Below, piece after piece: positions 1-9,818 of a stretch of 64,000 nt of DNA; position 1 is the stretch's first letter; each line of letters starts with the position of its first letter. The notes under the pieces were generated by a model, which was given only the letters and a program-made list of their open reading frames with translations, was not told the DNA's origin and did no database searches. Source of the stretch: Streptacidiphilus sp. P02-A3a (lineage in GTDB: Bacteria; Actinomycetota; Actinomycetes; Streptomycetales; Streptomycetaceae); contig NZ_CP048289.1 in the NCBI RefSeq assembly GCF_014084105.1, forward strand, positions 8,069,922 to 8,133,921. Direction: 5' to 3'. The position numbers and the translations under genes are program-made.

Positions 1-748
1 CGAGGTACTTGAAGCCGGCCGGGTCGGACGCCGGGGCAGCCACGATGGTGGTGTACTCCAGCGCGCCCGCCTCCTCCAGCGCACCGCGCACGGAGGCGAT
101 GGTCGAACCCTTCTGGCCGATGGCGACGTAGATGCAGCGGACCTGCTTCTTCGGGTCGCCCGAGCGCCAGTTGTCGCGCTGGTTGATGATCGTGTCGATC
201 GCCACCGCGGTCTTGCCGGTCTGGCGGTCACCGATGATCAGCTGACGCTGGCCGCGGCCGATCGGGGTCATCGCGTCGATGGCCTTGATGCCGGTCTGCA
301 TCGGCTCGTGCACCGACTTGCGGACCATGACGCCGGGAGCCTGAAGCTCCAGCGCGCGGCGGCCGGTGGACTCGATCTCGCCGAGGCCGTCGATCGGCTG
401 GCCGAGCGGGTCGACCACGCGGCCGAGGTAGCCCTCGCCGACGGGGACCGACAGGACCTCGCCGGTGCGGCGGACCGACTGGCCCTCCTCGATCGCGCTG
501 TACTCGCCGAGGACGACGACGCCGATCTCGCGGGTGTCGAGGTTGAGCGCGAGCCCGAGGGTTCCGTCCTCGAACTTCAGCAGCTCGTTCGCCATGACCG
601 AGGGCAGACCCTCGACCCGGGCGATGCCGTCAGCCGTGTAGGTGACCGTGCCGACCTCTTCACGCGAGGCGGCATCCGGCTGGTACGACTGGACGAAGTT
701 GTCCAGCGCGTCCCGGATCTCCTCCGGCCGGATCGTGAGCTCCGCCAT
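1..748 (-). CDS. atpA: F1 ATP synthase subunit alpha (partial, N-terminal part)
   Basis: This is the nucleotide-binding but non-catalytic alpha subunit of the F1 sector, which alternates with beta in the ring of the proton-driven ATP synthase on the cytoplasmic face of the membrane. The reading frame starts at ATG 748 ([10 protein letters not shown]) and is cut by the left window edge after about 249 codons. The N-terminal beta-barrel, the Walker A loop GDRQTGKT (about residue 170) and the stretch IYVAIGQK are intact. It follows atpH by 185 bp in the same direction, as expected in the atpIBEFHAGDC operon; the rest (end of atpA, then G, D, C) must lie to the left of the window. The assignment is secure. 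Confidence 0.98.
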   Translation of the reverse strand, partial: MAELTIRPEEIRDALDNFVQSYQPDAASREEVGTVTYTADGIARVEGLPSVMANELLKFEDGTLGLALNLDTREIGVVVLGEYSAIEEGQSVRRTGEVLSVPVGEGYLGRVVDPLGQPIDGLGEIESTGRRALELQAPGVMVRKSVHEPMQTGIKAIDAMTPIGRGQRQLIIGDRQTGKTAVAIDTIINQRDNWRSGDPKKQVRCIYVAIGQKGSTIASVRGALEEAGALEYTTIVAAPASDPAGFKYL

Positions 749-933
749 CTGGGTTCCCTGCTCTCCTAGTTGCGATCCTCGGCCCGCCCGTGGAGGGCCG
801 CAAGTATTCGACTCTCGGCCAGCTGTTTCGACTGACCGTATTGACCGACCGAGGGTCGGATGCTGCTGGGGCAAAGCCCGCTGTACTGCCTGTACTGCCG
901 ACTGCCGGTACTGCTCTACTGCTCGGTGCCGCG

Positions 934-1749
934 TTATCCCGCGAGACCCTGCCGGGCGCTGTCCAGGCGTCCGGCGATGGTGCCCTCGATGACCTCGTCG
1001 CCGACCTGGACCCGGACACCGCCGAGCACCGAGGGGTCCACCTCGATGTTCAGGTGCACCGGACGACCGACCAGACGCGCCAGCGAACCGGCGAGGCGGT
1101 CCTTCTGCGCGTCCGAAAGCGGCACCGCGACGGTCACCAGCGCGACCACGCGGCCACGCCTGGCGGCGGCGAGCCGGGAGAAGTCCTCCAGCCCACCCTC
1201 CAGGCTACGTCCACGCGGCTGGGTGACCAGCGAGGTCACCAGCGCGGTGGTGGCCGGCTTGGCCTTCCCGCCGAGCAGCGACTGCACCAGACCGGCCTTG
1301 GCGGCGGAGCTCGCGACGGAGTCGGTCAGCGCCGAGCGGAGCTCGTTGCTGCTCGCGACGACCCGTCCGAAGCGGAACAGCTCGTCCTCGACCTCGTCCA
1401 GCGCCCCGGCCTTGTCCGCGCCGATGACCTCGGCGTAGGCGGCCAGCTGCTCCGTCCCGTCGACCAGGTCGCGGGAGTTGGACCAGCGCGAGCGCACCAC
1501 GCCGGAGAACAGGTCCAGGCTGTCCGCACCGATCTTGCCGCCGAACAGCGAGCGGGCCAGGTCGGCCTTGCGCTGTCCCTCGACGGCGGGGTCGGTGAGT
1601 ACCCGGCGGAGCCCGACCTCGCGGTCCAGCACGCTGGTCACCGCGAGCAGGTCGGCGGCGAGCGCGGCGGCGTCGGCCTGACCGGAATCGGTCAGCGCCT
1701 CCAGGCGCTCACGGGCGGCTGCGTTCGACTGACGCGTGGCGCTGCTCAC
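934..1749 (-). CDS. atpH: F1 ATP synthase subunit delta
   Basis: The delta (OSCP) subunit is part of the peripheral stalk that holds the alpha3-beta3 head to subunit b. The 271-aa protein is longer than the E. coli protein (177 aa), as is usual in actinobacteria. The C-terminal third carries the typical OSCP pattern ([19 protein letters not shown], then [20 protein letters not shown]). The start is GTG 1749, which overlaps the atpF stop codon as GTGA, so translation is probably coupled. A gap of 185 bp separates it from atpA, the largest gap inside this part of the operon. Confidence 0.96.
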   Translation of the reverse strand: MSSATRQSNAAARERLEALTDSGQADAAALAADLLAVTSVLDREVGLRRVLTDPAVEGQRKADLARSLFGGKIGADSLDLFSGVVRSRWSNSRDLVDGTEQLAAYAEVIGADKAGALDEVEDELFRFGRVVASSNELRSALTDSVASSAAKAGLVQSLLGGKAKPATTALVTSLVTQPRGRSLEGGLEDFSRLAAARRGRVVALVTVAVPLSDAQKDRLAGSLARLVGRPVHLNIEVDPSVLGGVRVQVGDEVIEGTIAGRLDSARQGLAG

Positions 1750-2315
1750 TTGGCCGCACCCTGCGCACCGGCCGCCTCGGCCCGAACAGCCTGGGCGTCG
1801 AGCTCGTCGAGGAAGCGGTCCACGATCCGGCTCTGGCGCGCGGAGTCCTCAAGGGACTCGCCGACCACCCGGCCGGCCAGGTCGGTGGCGATGCGGCCGA
1901 CGTCCTGCCGGAGCACGGTCGTCACCTGCCGACGGTCCGCCTCGATCTGGGCGTGGCCCGCGGCGACGATGGACTCGCGCTGACGCTGTCCCTCCTCGCG
2001 CATCTCCGCGATGATCGCGGAACCCTGCTCGCGGGCGTGCTCGGTGATCCGGGCCGCCTCGTGGCGGGCCTCGGCGAGCTGGGCCTTGTACTCCTCAAGC
2101 GTCCGGTTGGCCTCGGCCTGCGCCGATGCCGCCCGCTCCAGGCCACCCTCGATCGCGTCGTGCCGCTCCTCCAGAGTCTTCTGGATGTTGGGCAGGAGCT
2201 TCTTTCCGAGGACCCCAAAGACGATCAGGAAGCAGAGCAGCCCGATGATCAGTTCCGAAGTGTCCGGGAGTAGCGGGTTCTGAGGACCTGCGTCCGCCAG
2301 GAGGCTCATCATCAT
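1746..2315 (-). CDS. atpF: Fo ATP synthase subunit b
   Basis: Subunit b forms the peripheral stalk between the membrane a/c sector and delta. The 189-aa protein has one N-terminal membrane helix (about residues 21-38, LIIGLLCFLIVFGVL) followed by a long charged helix rich in E, R, A and Q that forms the right-handed coiled coil. Three ATG codons in a row open the frame (2315, 2312, 2309). An AAAGG sequence 7 nt upstream of the first favours 2315. The stop overlaps the atpH start. Confidence 0.96.
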   Translation of the reverse strand: MMMSLLADAGPQNPLLPDTSELIIGLLCFLIVFGVLGKKLLPNIQKTLEERHDAIEGGLERAASAQAEANRTLEEYKAQLAEARHEAARITEHAREQGSAIIAEMREEGQRQRESIVAAGHAQIEADRRQVTTVLRQDVGRIATDLAGRVVGESLEDSARQSRIVDRFLDELDAQAVRAEAAGAQGAAK

Positions 2316-2355
2316 GTCTGAACCTTTCGTCGAGTGTGGCTACTGGCCGGGCTGG

Positions 2356-2688
<333 letters not shown>

Positions 2689-3495
2689 TCAGTGACCCTC
2701 TTCGAGCGCTCCGCTGATGTAGATCGAGGCGAGCAGCGTGAAGATGTAGGCCTGCAGGAACTGGATCAGCACCTCGAAGGCGGTCATGACGACTGCCATG
2801 ATGAACGATCCACCGGCGAGGGCGGACATGATCGAGGGGGTCAGCAGGTACCAGCTGGCGACGCTGAACATCACGATCAGCATGTGACCGGCGAACATGT
2901 TGGCCCACAGCCGCACCGAGAGGGTGAACGGACGCAGGATCACGTTCTGCAGGAACTCCAGGAAGACGACCAGGGGGGTGATCCAGCCGGGCAGGCCGTC
3001 CAGCCAGACCAGGTTCTTGACGCCGCCCTTGAAGCCGTGGGTCTTGAACGTCAGGTACATGTACGTCACCCACACCAGCGCCGCGAGCGCGACCGGGTAC
3101 GCGTAGCGCGAGGCCACCGGGAACTGCGCCAGCGGGATGATGGACATGATGTTCATGATCCACACGAAGAAGAAGATCGAGGTCAGGAAGGGGACGAACT
3201 TGTCGCCCTTCTTGCCGATCACGTCACGGGCGATACCGCGCGAGATGAAGTTGTACCCGATCTCACCGACCAGCTGGATCTTCCCGGGGACCAGCTTCGG
3301 CTTGGCGAAGGCGGCCCAGAAGAAGCCGACGACGATCAGCATGCAGATCACCGCGAGGAGCATCGGCTTGGTGAAGCCGAAGCTGCCTACCGAGAAGATC
3401 GGCTTGAAGTTGAATGAGTTGAGACCCGGCGCGGGGAAGCCACAGTTCGCATTGATGTGGCACCCAACCTCAGCGAGCATCTTGTGGGCACTCAC
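2689..3495 (-). CDS. atpB: Fo ATP synthase subunit a
   Basis: Subunit a is the stator channel that passes protons to the c ring. The start chosen is GTG 3495 (VSAHKMLAEVG), which has a good AAGGAG site 7-8 nt upstream; an in-frame ATG at 3597 would add 34 Arg/Pro-rich residues with no family likeness. The resulting protein is 268 aa with five to six membrane helices. The essential arginine is in ILRPFTLSVRLWANMFAGH, which also shows the family RLxANxxAGH signature. It is followed by atpE after 69 bp. Confidence 0.96.
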   Translation of the reverse strand: MSAHKMLAEVGCHINANCGFPAPGLNSFNFKPIFSVGSFGFTKPMLLAVICMLIVVGFFWAAFAKPKLVPGKIQLVGEIGYNFISRGIARDVIGKKGDKFVPFLTSIFFFVWIMNIMSIIPLAQFPVASRYAYPVALAALVWVTYMYLTFKTHGFKGGVKNLVWLDGLPGWITPLVVFLEFLQNVILRPFTLSVRLWANMFAGHMLIVMFSVASWYLLTPSIMSALAGGSFIMAVVMTAFEVLIQFLQAYIFTLLASIYISGALEEGH

Positions 3496-3774
3496 CCGTG
3501 ACTCCTTCGTCGTGACGCATAAGAACAGCAACCTTGGGTGTCGGCGCGGCTGGTGGGGCCGCTGGTCGGCACTGGGGACTTGGGGTGGCGCCGCCACAGT
3601 CGACCCGGCCTGGAGCGGTGGGCTCCTGCGACCGAGGACCGGGCACCCCCGTGATCTGTGCTGTGGCTCCAGCGCTCGATCCGGGCACGTCGCCGACCGA
3701 GGGGGCTGTGCCCGTCTCGGCCGGATGTGATTCCGGACGATAGCAGATCGGGATGAAGCGTCTTTAGTCCGCCC

Positions 3775-4236
3775 TTACGTCCCATCACGGGACCCCGTCT
3801 GCTCCGGCGGGTTCTCCTTGCGTTCCTTGGGCGGAACGGAGGGCGTCGGATCGACGTAGAGCATCTTCGTACGCATGGTATAGACCACCTGTCCACCCAC
3901 CCAGGCCAGGGCGGTGAACAGCAGGGTCAGTGCGAAGGCCCGGGGATTGAAAAGCGTGGTGTTGCGGAAGACGATGATGAAGACGCCGACCAGCAGGATC
4001 TGCACGGTGTAGACCAGCATCCCGGCCATCATCACCACCTGCGGCCGGTCCCGGGTCAGCCGCATCAACACGGCGAATCCGAGACCGAAGAAGACGGCGA
4101 CCACACCCACCCCGACCAGACCGCCGATCAGGCCCTTCTCGCCGGCGACGAGCGCACTGACGAGAACGGCGACGACTCCCACGGGGACAGCCGCAGTAGC
4201 GGCACCCCGGAGAATCCGGGCGTCGTTGGACAACAT
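3775..4236 (-). CDS. atpI: ATP synthase-associated membrane protein AtpI
   Basis: This is the first gene of the atp operon. AtpI-type proteins help assemble the c ring and have been linked to Mg2+/Ca2+ handling, but the role in actinobacteria is not settled. From ATG 4236 (MLSNDARILRG, with GGAG 10 nt upstream) it is 153 aa with four predicted membrane helices and a hydrophilic Pro/Glu/Lys-rich tail. The position upstream of atpB and the four-helix layout support the call more than sequence identity does. The 279-bp gap to atpB is long for an operon, so an internal promoter is possible. Confidence 0.85.
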   Translation of the reverse strand: MLSNDARILRGAATAAVPVGVVAVLVSALVAGEKGLIGGLVGVGVVAVFFGLGFAVLMRLTRDRPQVVMMAGMLVYTVQILLVGVFIIVFRNTTLFNPRAFALTLLFTALAWVGGQVVYTMRTKMLYVDPTPSVPPKERKENPPEQTGSRDGT

Positions 4237-4460
4237 CGGCGTCAACTCCGGCGCGATGGTGGGGTGGAAAGGGGTGAACTGAGTGAATGCGGAGAACGAG
4301 CACGACATCACAGGCCCGCGAGGCGGACCGCGACCGAACGACCTTCTCCCATAAGGTCCTTCGGCTCTTCTCCTGACGTCGTGAACGGTATCACAAGCTA
4401 TTTGGTCAGGTCTTTACTCTTCGGGTGTGCTTCTTGCCACACGAACATCACCCGCAGGAG

Positions 4461-5870
4461 TTAGCGGGTACTTTGCCCCGTTACGCCCGAATGGCGACCG
4501 GTAGCATGCGCTCCGGTACCGATCCGGCGCAGCAGCTCCTGGTCCGCGTGGGACAACGCCACCGCCGGTTCCAGCCGTTCGGGCCGCGGCTTGGCCTTGG
4601 CGGCGACGGGTTCGGCGACCGGTTCGGCCGGTTCGGCGCCGGATCCGCCCGCGGTGTCGACCACGGGTTCGGCGACCGCTTCGGCGACCGCCCCGGTCGC
4701 GGGCGACCGGCGGTAGCGCGGCGGCAGGAAGCGCTCCGCTATCCGGGGGGCGTGCGGCTTGAAGCGGGGCAGCAGCAGGAAGAGGATCCCCAGCAGGCAG
4801 AGCCCCATCCCGATCCAGGCCGCGTACAGCTCGGTCATGCTGACCGAGAAGGCCACCGTCGCGAAGGCGATCAGCGCGCCCCAGAAGTACATGATCATCA
4901 CGGCCCGGCTGTGCGAGTGGCCGATGCTCAGCAGCCGGTGGTGCAGGTGCTGCCGGTCCGCCGCGAACGGCGACTTGCCCGCCCAGGTCCGCCGGACCAC
5001 CGCGATCAGCAGGTCCGCCAGCGGGATCGCGATCGCGGTCAGCGGCAGCAGCAGCGGGATGTACACCGGCACCATCGCGTGCGTGGCCACGGTCTGCGAG
5101 CTGTAGCTGGCGGTGAGCGCGCCCGGGTCGACGCCGCCGGTGAGCGAGATCATCGACACCGACAGCACCAGGCCGATCAGCATCGATCCGGAGTCGCCCA
5201 TGAAGATCCGCGCCGGGTGCAGGTTGTGCGGCAGGAAGCCCATGCACATGCCCGCGAGGATCACGCTGAACAGCGCCGCCGGGGTGGCGTCGGTCAGGCC
5301 GTAGCCGTAGGAGATGCGGTAGGCGTAGACGAAGAAGGCCAGCGCGGCGATGCAGACCATCCCGGCGGCCAGGCCGTCCAGGCCGTCGATGAAGTTGACC
5401 GCGTTGACGCTGAGCACCACCAGCAGCACCGCCAGCAGCGTGCCCCACCACTGCGGTATCAGCACCGGCCCGAAGCCGGGCACCGGCAGCCAGAGCACGG
5501 TCACGCCCTGGTAGACCATCACGCCCGCGGCGACCATCTGGCCGCCGAGCTTGACCAGCGCGTCCACGCCCCACTTGTCGTCCAGCACGCCGATGATCCA
5601 CATGATCCCGGCCCCGGCCAGCAGCGCGGTGACGTCGGTGTTGTTGTGGAAGACGGAGGTGAGGGTGGTCAGCCGGGAGGCCACCAGCAGTCCGGCGCAG
5701 AGCCCGCCGAACATCGCGATGCCGCCCAGGCGCGGCGTCGGCTCGCGGTGGACGTCCCGCTCCCGGATCTCCGGCATCGCCCCGGCGACGATCGCGAACT
5801 TCCTGGCCGGTCCGGTCAGCAGATAGGTGACCGCAGCCGTGACGCACAGCGTCAACAGGAACTCACGCAC
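4461..5870 (-). CDS. Polyprenyl-phosphate GlcNAc-1-phosphate transferase (MraY/WecA family)
   Basis: This integral membrane enzyme transfers a UDP-linked HexNAc-1-P to decaprenyl or undecaprenyl phosphate, the first lipid-linked step in making wall glycopolymers such as the teichoic or teichuronic linkage unit. The 469-aa protein from GTG 5870 has a GAGGAGG site 6 nt upstream. Signatures are RDVHREPTPRLGGIAMF near the N-terminus, NAVNFIDGLDGLAAG (metal-binding Asp), FMGDSGSMLIG, and DRQHLHHRLLSIGHSH for the HxxHR-type sugar-nucleotide loop. About eleven membrane helices are followed by an unusual Ala/Glu/Pro-rich cytoplasmic tail of about 80 residues. In Streptomyces a gene of this family sits at the same place, between atpI and the SHMT-like gene. 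A WecA/TagO-like role is inferred. Confidence 0.92.
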   Translation of the reverse strand: MREFLLTLCVTAAVTYLLTGPARKFAIVAGAMPEIRERDVHREPTPRLGGIAMFGGLCAGLLVASRLTTLTSVFHNNTDVTALLAGAGIMWIIGVLDDKWGVDALVKLGGQMVAAGVMVYQGVTVLWLPVPGFGPVLIPQWWGTLLAVLLVVLSVNAVNFIDGLDGLAAGMVCIAALAFFVYAYRISYGYGLTDATPAALFSVILAGMCMGFLPHNLHPARIFMGDSGSMLIGLVLSVSMISLTGGVDPGALTASYSSQTVATHAMVPVYIPLLLPLTAIAIPLADLLIAVVRRTWAGKSPFAADRQHLHHRLLSIGHSHSRAVMIMYFWGALIAFATVAFSVSMTELYAAWIGMGLCLLGILFLLLPRFKPHAPRIAERFLPPRYRRSPATGAVAEAVAEPVVDTAGGSGAEPAEPVAEPVAAKAKPRPERLEPAVALSHADQELLRRIGTGAHATGRHSGVTGQSTR

Positions 5871-6078
5871 CAGCGCCCTCCTCAACCGCGGTCGGCACCC
5901 CCGTGACTCCGGCAGAGCATAGCGTCCGTGACTGAGGGGCGGGGTGTGCCTGATGGTGCCTCACGACGGACCACCTTAGTTATAAGGACGCCGATGACCA
6001 CCATTGCGGTTTTGTCGACAGCGGAGCAATCGGTCACCTCTGCGGCGGCACTCAGCCAGGGCACCCGAACGGGGGGCT

Positions 6079-7338
6079 TCAGACCGGGAAGCGTTGGAGC
6101 AGCGAGCGTACCTCCCGGGCGACTGCCCCCGCCTGCTCCGGCGAACCGTCCGCGAGCACCCGCTCGATCAGTGCGGCCGACTGCTCCATCTGGGCCGGAC
6201 CCATCCCCTGGGCGGTCGCGCGGGCGGTACCCAGGCGGACGCCGGAGGCCGCCGCGGGCGGGGCGTCGTCGAACGGCACGGCGCAGCGGCCGACCAGCAG
6301 GCCCGCCGCCTCGCAGCGGCGTTCGACCTCCTTGCCGGTCAGCCCGAGGCCGCGGGCGTCGGTGGTGACCAGGTGGGTGTCGGTGCCGCCGGTGAGCGGA
6401 CGCAGTCCGATCCGGTCCAGCGCCCCGGCCAGGGTCCGGGCGTTGGCGACGGTTTCCTGTGCGTATGCCGTGAATTCCGGGGCCGCCGCCGCGCCCAGCG
6501 CCAACGCCTTGGCGGCGACCACGTCCATCGCCGGTCCGCCCTGGGTGAACGGGAACACCGCCCGGTCCAGTCGCTCGGCCAGTGCGGACCGGCACAGCAG
6601 CAGGCCGCCGCGCGGGCCGCGGAGCAGTTTGTGGGTGACCCCGCAGACCACGTCCGCGTACGGCACCGGTGATTCCAGCACCCCGGCCGCGACCAGGCCG
6701 ATGGTCTGCGAGACGTCGGCCACCAGGTAGGCGCCGACCTCGTCGGCGACGGTCCGGAAACCGGCCCAGTCGATGGCCCTGGGGTAGGAGATGGCCCCGG
6801 CCACGATCGCCTTCGGGCGGACCGTCCGGGCCAGCTCCAGCACCTGGTCCAGGTCGATCAGGCCGTCGTCCCGGCGGACCCCGTAGCCGTGGAAGTCGAA
6901 CCAGCGTCCGGAGAAGTTCGCCCGGGAGCCGTGGGTGAGGTGGCCGCCGTGGGCCAGCGACATGGCCAGTACCGCGTCGCCCGGGCGCAGCACCGCGGCG
7001 TAGGCGGCGAGGGTCGCGGCGGTACCGCTGTTCGGCTGGACGTTGGCGTGCTCGGCGCCGAACAGCGTCCGGGCCCGGTCGACGGCCAGCCGCTCCACGG
7101 CGTCGGCCTGGGCGCAGCCGGTGTGGTGCCGGTGGCCCGGGTAGCCCTCCGCGTACTTGTCGGCGAGGGCGCCGCCGAGGATCGCGCGGACCCCGGGCAG
7201 TGACAGGTTCTCCCCGGCGAGCAGGTGCAGTTGGCTGCGCCGGCGCTCGTCCTCGGCGTCCAGCAGCGCCGCCAGCGCGGGGTCGTCGCCGAGCACCGGG
7301 GCCGCCGGGCGATCCGTTGACCTGGTGACCACTGCCAT
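6079..7338 (-). CDS. Serine hydroxymethyltransferase-like PLP enzyme (divergent active site)
   Basis: This is a fold-type I PLP enzyme of the SHMT family (419 aa from ATG 7338, normal family length). The PLP lysine is clear in THKLLRGPRGG (about K237), as are KYAEGYPG and the pyridine-nitrogen aspartate (about D208). Several residues normally fixed in SHMT differ: the YY of the glycine/aldimine region is HH (about 71-72), the His of QPHSG is Asn (QPNSG), and the His of DMAHIAGL is Gln (DVSQTIGL). It may not be the main folate-dependent GlyA. It could act on another beta-hydroxy or alpha-methyl amino acid, or carry out a related aldol reaction. It lies between the phosphatase and the GlcNAc-1-P transferase in the same direction. 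Confidence 0.85.
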   Translation of the reverse strand: MAVVTRSTDRPAAPVLGDDPALAALLDAEDERRRSQLHLLAGENLSLPGVRAILGGALADKYAEGYPGHRHHTGCAQADAVERLAVDRARTLFGAEHANVQPNSGTAATLAAYAAVLRPGDAVLAMSLAHGGHLTHGSRANFSGRWFDFHGYGVRRDDGLIDLDQVLELARTVRPKAIVAGAISYPRAIDWAGFRTVADEVGAYLVADVSQTIGLVAAGVLESPVPYADVVCGVTHKLLRGPRGGLLLCRSALAERLDRAVFPFTQGGPAMDVVAAKALALGAAAAPEFTAYAQETVANARTLAGALDRIGLRPLTGGTDTHLVTTDARGLGLTGKEVERRCEAAGLLVGRCAVPFDDAPPAAASGVRLGTARATAQGMGPAQMEQSAALIERVLADGSPEQAGAVAREVRSLLQRFPV

Positions 7339-7426
7339 CGCCTCATTCCCTGCGGGCGCCCGGCCGGTCGTCGGCGCGCCCATCGGATGAGGCAACTCTA
7401 GGTCGGGAAAAACGGTCCTGCGCGGT

Positions 7427-8197
7427 CTAGACGCTCACTCGGGCGACACCGGTCAGGGCGGTGACGATGGGATCGAGCGCGTCGAAGATCTCTTCGCCGC
7501 AGTTGCGGAACATGCCCAGCGGCGCGCCGTAGGGGTCGTCCACCTCGTCCGCCTCCGGGGTCGCCGCCAGCAGCCAGCCGCGCAGCGCGGCGGCGGCGCG
7601 GACCAGGGCGCGGGCCCGGTCGGCCACGTCACCGGGCCGGTCGGAGGCCTCCGGCAGGGTGGCCGGGTCTATCGCCCGGACCAGCCGGGTGAACTCCTTG
7701 AGAGTGAAGGTGCGCAGCCCGGCGGCGTGGCCCATGGAAATCACCTGCGCCCGGTGGTCCAGGGTCGCGGTCAGTACCAGGTCCGCGCCGATGACGTGCT
7801 CGTCCAGCAGTTCCCGACCGATGAAGCCGCGCGGGTCGGCGCCGTACTCGCCGAGGATCTCGGCGGCGTTGGTCTCCATCGGGGCGCCCTCGTGGCCCCA
7901 GGTGCCCGCGCTCTCCACCAGGATGTCCCCGGCGCTGCTGCCGAGCCGGTGGTTCAGCTCGTGCCGGGTCAGCCGCTCGGCGATGGGCGAGCGGCAGACG
8001 TTGCCGGTACAGACGTACAGGATGGTGAAAGCGCCGTGGCGGGGCTCGGCGCCGCCGTAGTACGGGCGCTGGACGGGCCGCGCGTGGCGGCCGACCGACA
8101 CCGAACCGCCCAGGGGAACGACGGAACCCGCCGTGGCCCCCCGCTGGGGGCCGACGGCGTGCGCTCCGCTGCGACCGTTCCGGCTGGGGTCGGTCAC
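7427..8197 (-). CDS. Low-molecular-weight protein tyrosine phosphatase
   Basis: This is a cytoplasmic phosphatase of the LMW-PTP class. The active-site loop VCTGNVCRSP (C-X5-R with following Ser) lies at about residues 61-70, and the DPYG with the general-acid Asp lies near the C-terminus (EVDDPYGAPLGMF). The family core is about 150-190 aa; here it has an extra N-terminal Gly/Arg/Pro-rich segment of about 55 residues with no known function. The GTG start at 8197 overlaps the stop of the YrdC/Sua5 gene as GTGA, so the two are likely co-translated. Possible targets are tyrosine kinases of polysaccharide export, but none lies in the window. Confidence 0.9.
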   Translation of the reverse strand: MTDPSRNGRSGAHAVGPQRGATAGSVVPLGGSVSVGRHARPVQRPYYGGAEPRHGAFTILYVCTGNVCRSPIAERLTRHELNHRLGSSAGDILVESAGTWGHEGAPMETNAAEILGEYGADPRGFIGRELLDEHVIGADLVLTATLDHRAQVISMGHAAGLRTFTLKEFTRLVRAIDPATLPEASDRPGDVADRARALVRAAAALRGWLLAATPEADEVDDPYGAPLGMFRNCGEEIFDALDPIVTALTGVARVSV

Positions 8198-8844
8198 CTC
8201 CCGGCCTCCACCAGGTCGGGTACCACCTCGCGCAGCTGGGCGGCGGTCACCGCACCGGCCCGCAGCAGCACCGGGACCTTGCTGGTGACGTCGACGATGC
8301 TGGACGGGGTGGCGTGGTCCGCCCGGCCGCCGTCGAGGTAGATCGAGACCCGGTCGCCGAGCTGCTGCTGGGCCTCGTCGCAGTCGGCCGGGGAGGGGCC
8401 GCCGGTGAGGTTGGCGCTGGAGACCGCGAGCGGGCCGGTGATGTTCAGCAGTTCGATGGCGACGGGGTGCAGCGGCATCCGGATGGCGACGGTGCCCCGG
8501 GAGTCGCCGAGGTCCCAGCGCAGCGACGGCTGGTGCCGGGTGACCAGGGTCAGGCCGCCCGGCCAGAAGGCGTCCACCAGCTCCCAGGCGGACTCGCTGA
8601 AGTCGCTGACCAGGCCGTGCAGCGTGGTCGGCGAGCCGACCAGGACCGGCGAGGGCATGTGCCGGCCGCGGCCCTTGGCGGCCAGCAGGTCCGCCACGGC
8701 TTCCGGCTTGAAGGCGTCCGCGCCCAGCCCGTACACGGTGTCGGTGGGCAGCACGACCAGCTCGCCCCGGCGGATCGCCGAGGCGGCCTCGCGCAGTCCG
8801 GTGGCACGGTCGGTCGGATCGGCGCAGTCGTAGCGGCGGCTCAT
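8194..8844 (-). CDS. L-threonylcarbamoyladenylate synthase (YrdC/Sua5 family)
   Basis: This enzyme makes threonylcarbamoyl-AMP from Thr, bicarbonate and ATP, the first step in t6A37 modification of ANN-decoding tRNAs. The 216-aa protein from ATG 8844 has the YrdC core: LVVLPTDTVYGLGADAF (nucleotide/Thr pocket), KGRGRHMPSPVLV (variant of the KxRP loop), WPGGLTLV and AVSSANLTGGPS. It is the short form, without a long Sua5 C-terminal domain. It follows prmC by 49 bp and overlaps the phosphatase. Co-location with prfA and prmC makes a translation-related cluster, as in many bacteria. Confidence 0.93.
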   Translation of the reverse strand: MSRRYDCADPTDRATGLREAASAIRRGELVVLPTDTVYGLGADAFKPEAVADLLAAKGRGRHMPSPVLVGSPTTLHGLVSDFSESAWELVDAFWPGGLTLVTRHQPSLRWDLGDSRGTVAIRMPLHPVAIELLNITGPLAVSSANLTGGPSPADCDEAQQQLGDRVSIYLDGGRADHATPSSIVDVTSKVPVLLRAGAVTAAQLREVVPDLVEAGR

Positions 8845-8893
8845 CGGTGCTGGTCCCTTCCCTGGACGGGCGTGCGGTTGGTACGGCGGCAGC

Positions 8894-9760
8894 TCACGGC
8901 GCTGCCCTGCGGGCGGTGGCGAAGCGCGGGCGGTTGTTGAGGTCGCGGTGGTCGGCGGCGTCGGTCCAGCCGCCCTCCTCGCGGAAGATCCACGGCACCA
9001 GGCCGCCCTGGGTGTCGGCGTGCTCGACGACGACCACCCCACCGGGCCGCAGCAGCCGCGCGGCGACCCGTTCGATGCCCCTGATGGTGTCCAGGCCGTC
9101 CTCGCCGGAGAACAGCGCCAGCTCCGGGTCGTGGTCGCGGGCCTCGGGGGCGACGTACTCCCACTCGGTCAGCGGGATGTACGGCGGGTTGCTGATCACC
9201 AGGTCGAAGCGGCCGGCCAGCTCCGGCTGGTCGGCGAAGGCCTTGGTGGCGTCGCCCTGGGTGAGGCTGATCCTGGGCGCGTCCGGGCTGGCGTCCACGT
9301 TCCGGCGGGCCCAGCCGTAGGCCTGGTCGGACAGCTCGACCGCGTGCACCCGGCTGCGCGGGACCTCCTGCGCCAGCGCCAGCGCGATCGCGCCGGAGCC
9401 GGTGCACAGGTCCACCACCAGCGGCTCGGCGACGTCCATGGAGCGCAGCGCGTCTATGGCCCAGCCGACCACCGACTCGGTCTCCGGGCGCGGCACGAAC
9501 ACCCCGGGCCCGACCTGGAGCTCCAGGTAGCGGAAGAAGGCCCGGCCGGTGATGTGCTGGAGCGGTTCGCGGGCCTCCCGGCGGGAGATGACCTCCCAGT
9601 AGCGGGCGTCGAACTCGGCGTCGGCGACGGTGTGCAGTTCGCCCCGCTTGACCTCGTGCACGTAGGCGGCCAACTCCTCGGCGTCGAAGCGCGGCGAAGG
9701 CACACCGGCGGCAGCCAACCGCTGGGTGGCCTGGGCCACCTCGGCGAGCAGCAGGTTCAC
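8894..9760 (-). CDS. prmC: Peptide chain release factor N5-glutamine methyltransferase
   Basis: PrmC (HemK) uses SAM to methylate the Gln of the GGQ motif of RF1 and RF2. The 288-aa protein starts at GTG 9760 (VNLLLAEVAQA) with GAGGAGG 6 nt upstream. Features are an N-terminal helical RF-binding domain, the SAM loop VVDLCTGSGAIALALA, the acidic end of strand 2 (HAVELSDQA), and the catalytic NPPYIPLTEW. It lies 58 bp downstream of its substrate gene prfA, the classic arrangement. Confidence 0.96.
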   Translation of the reverse strand: MNLLLAEVAQATQRLAAAGVPSPRFDAEELAAYVHEVKRGELHTVADAEFDARYWEVISRREAREPLQHITGRAFFRYLELQVGPGVFVPRPETESVVGWAIDALRSMDVAEPLVVDLCTGSGAIALALAQEVPRSRVHAVELSDQAYGWARRNVDASPDAPRISLTQGDATKAFADQPELAGRFDLVISNPPYIPLTEWEYVAPEARDHDPELALFSGEDGLDTIRGIERVAARLLRPGGVVVVEHADTQGGLVPWIFREEGGWTDAADHRDLNNRPRFATARRAAP

Positions 9761-9818
9761 TGCGTACCTCCTCGGAGTTCGACGACGTTCAGTGGTGCTG
9801 GGTTCAGTGGTGGCGCGC

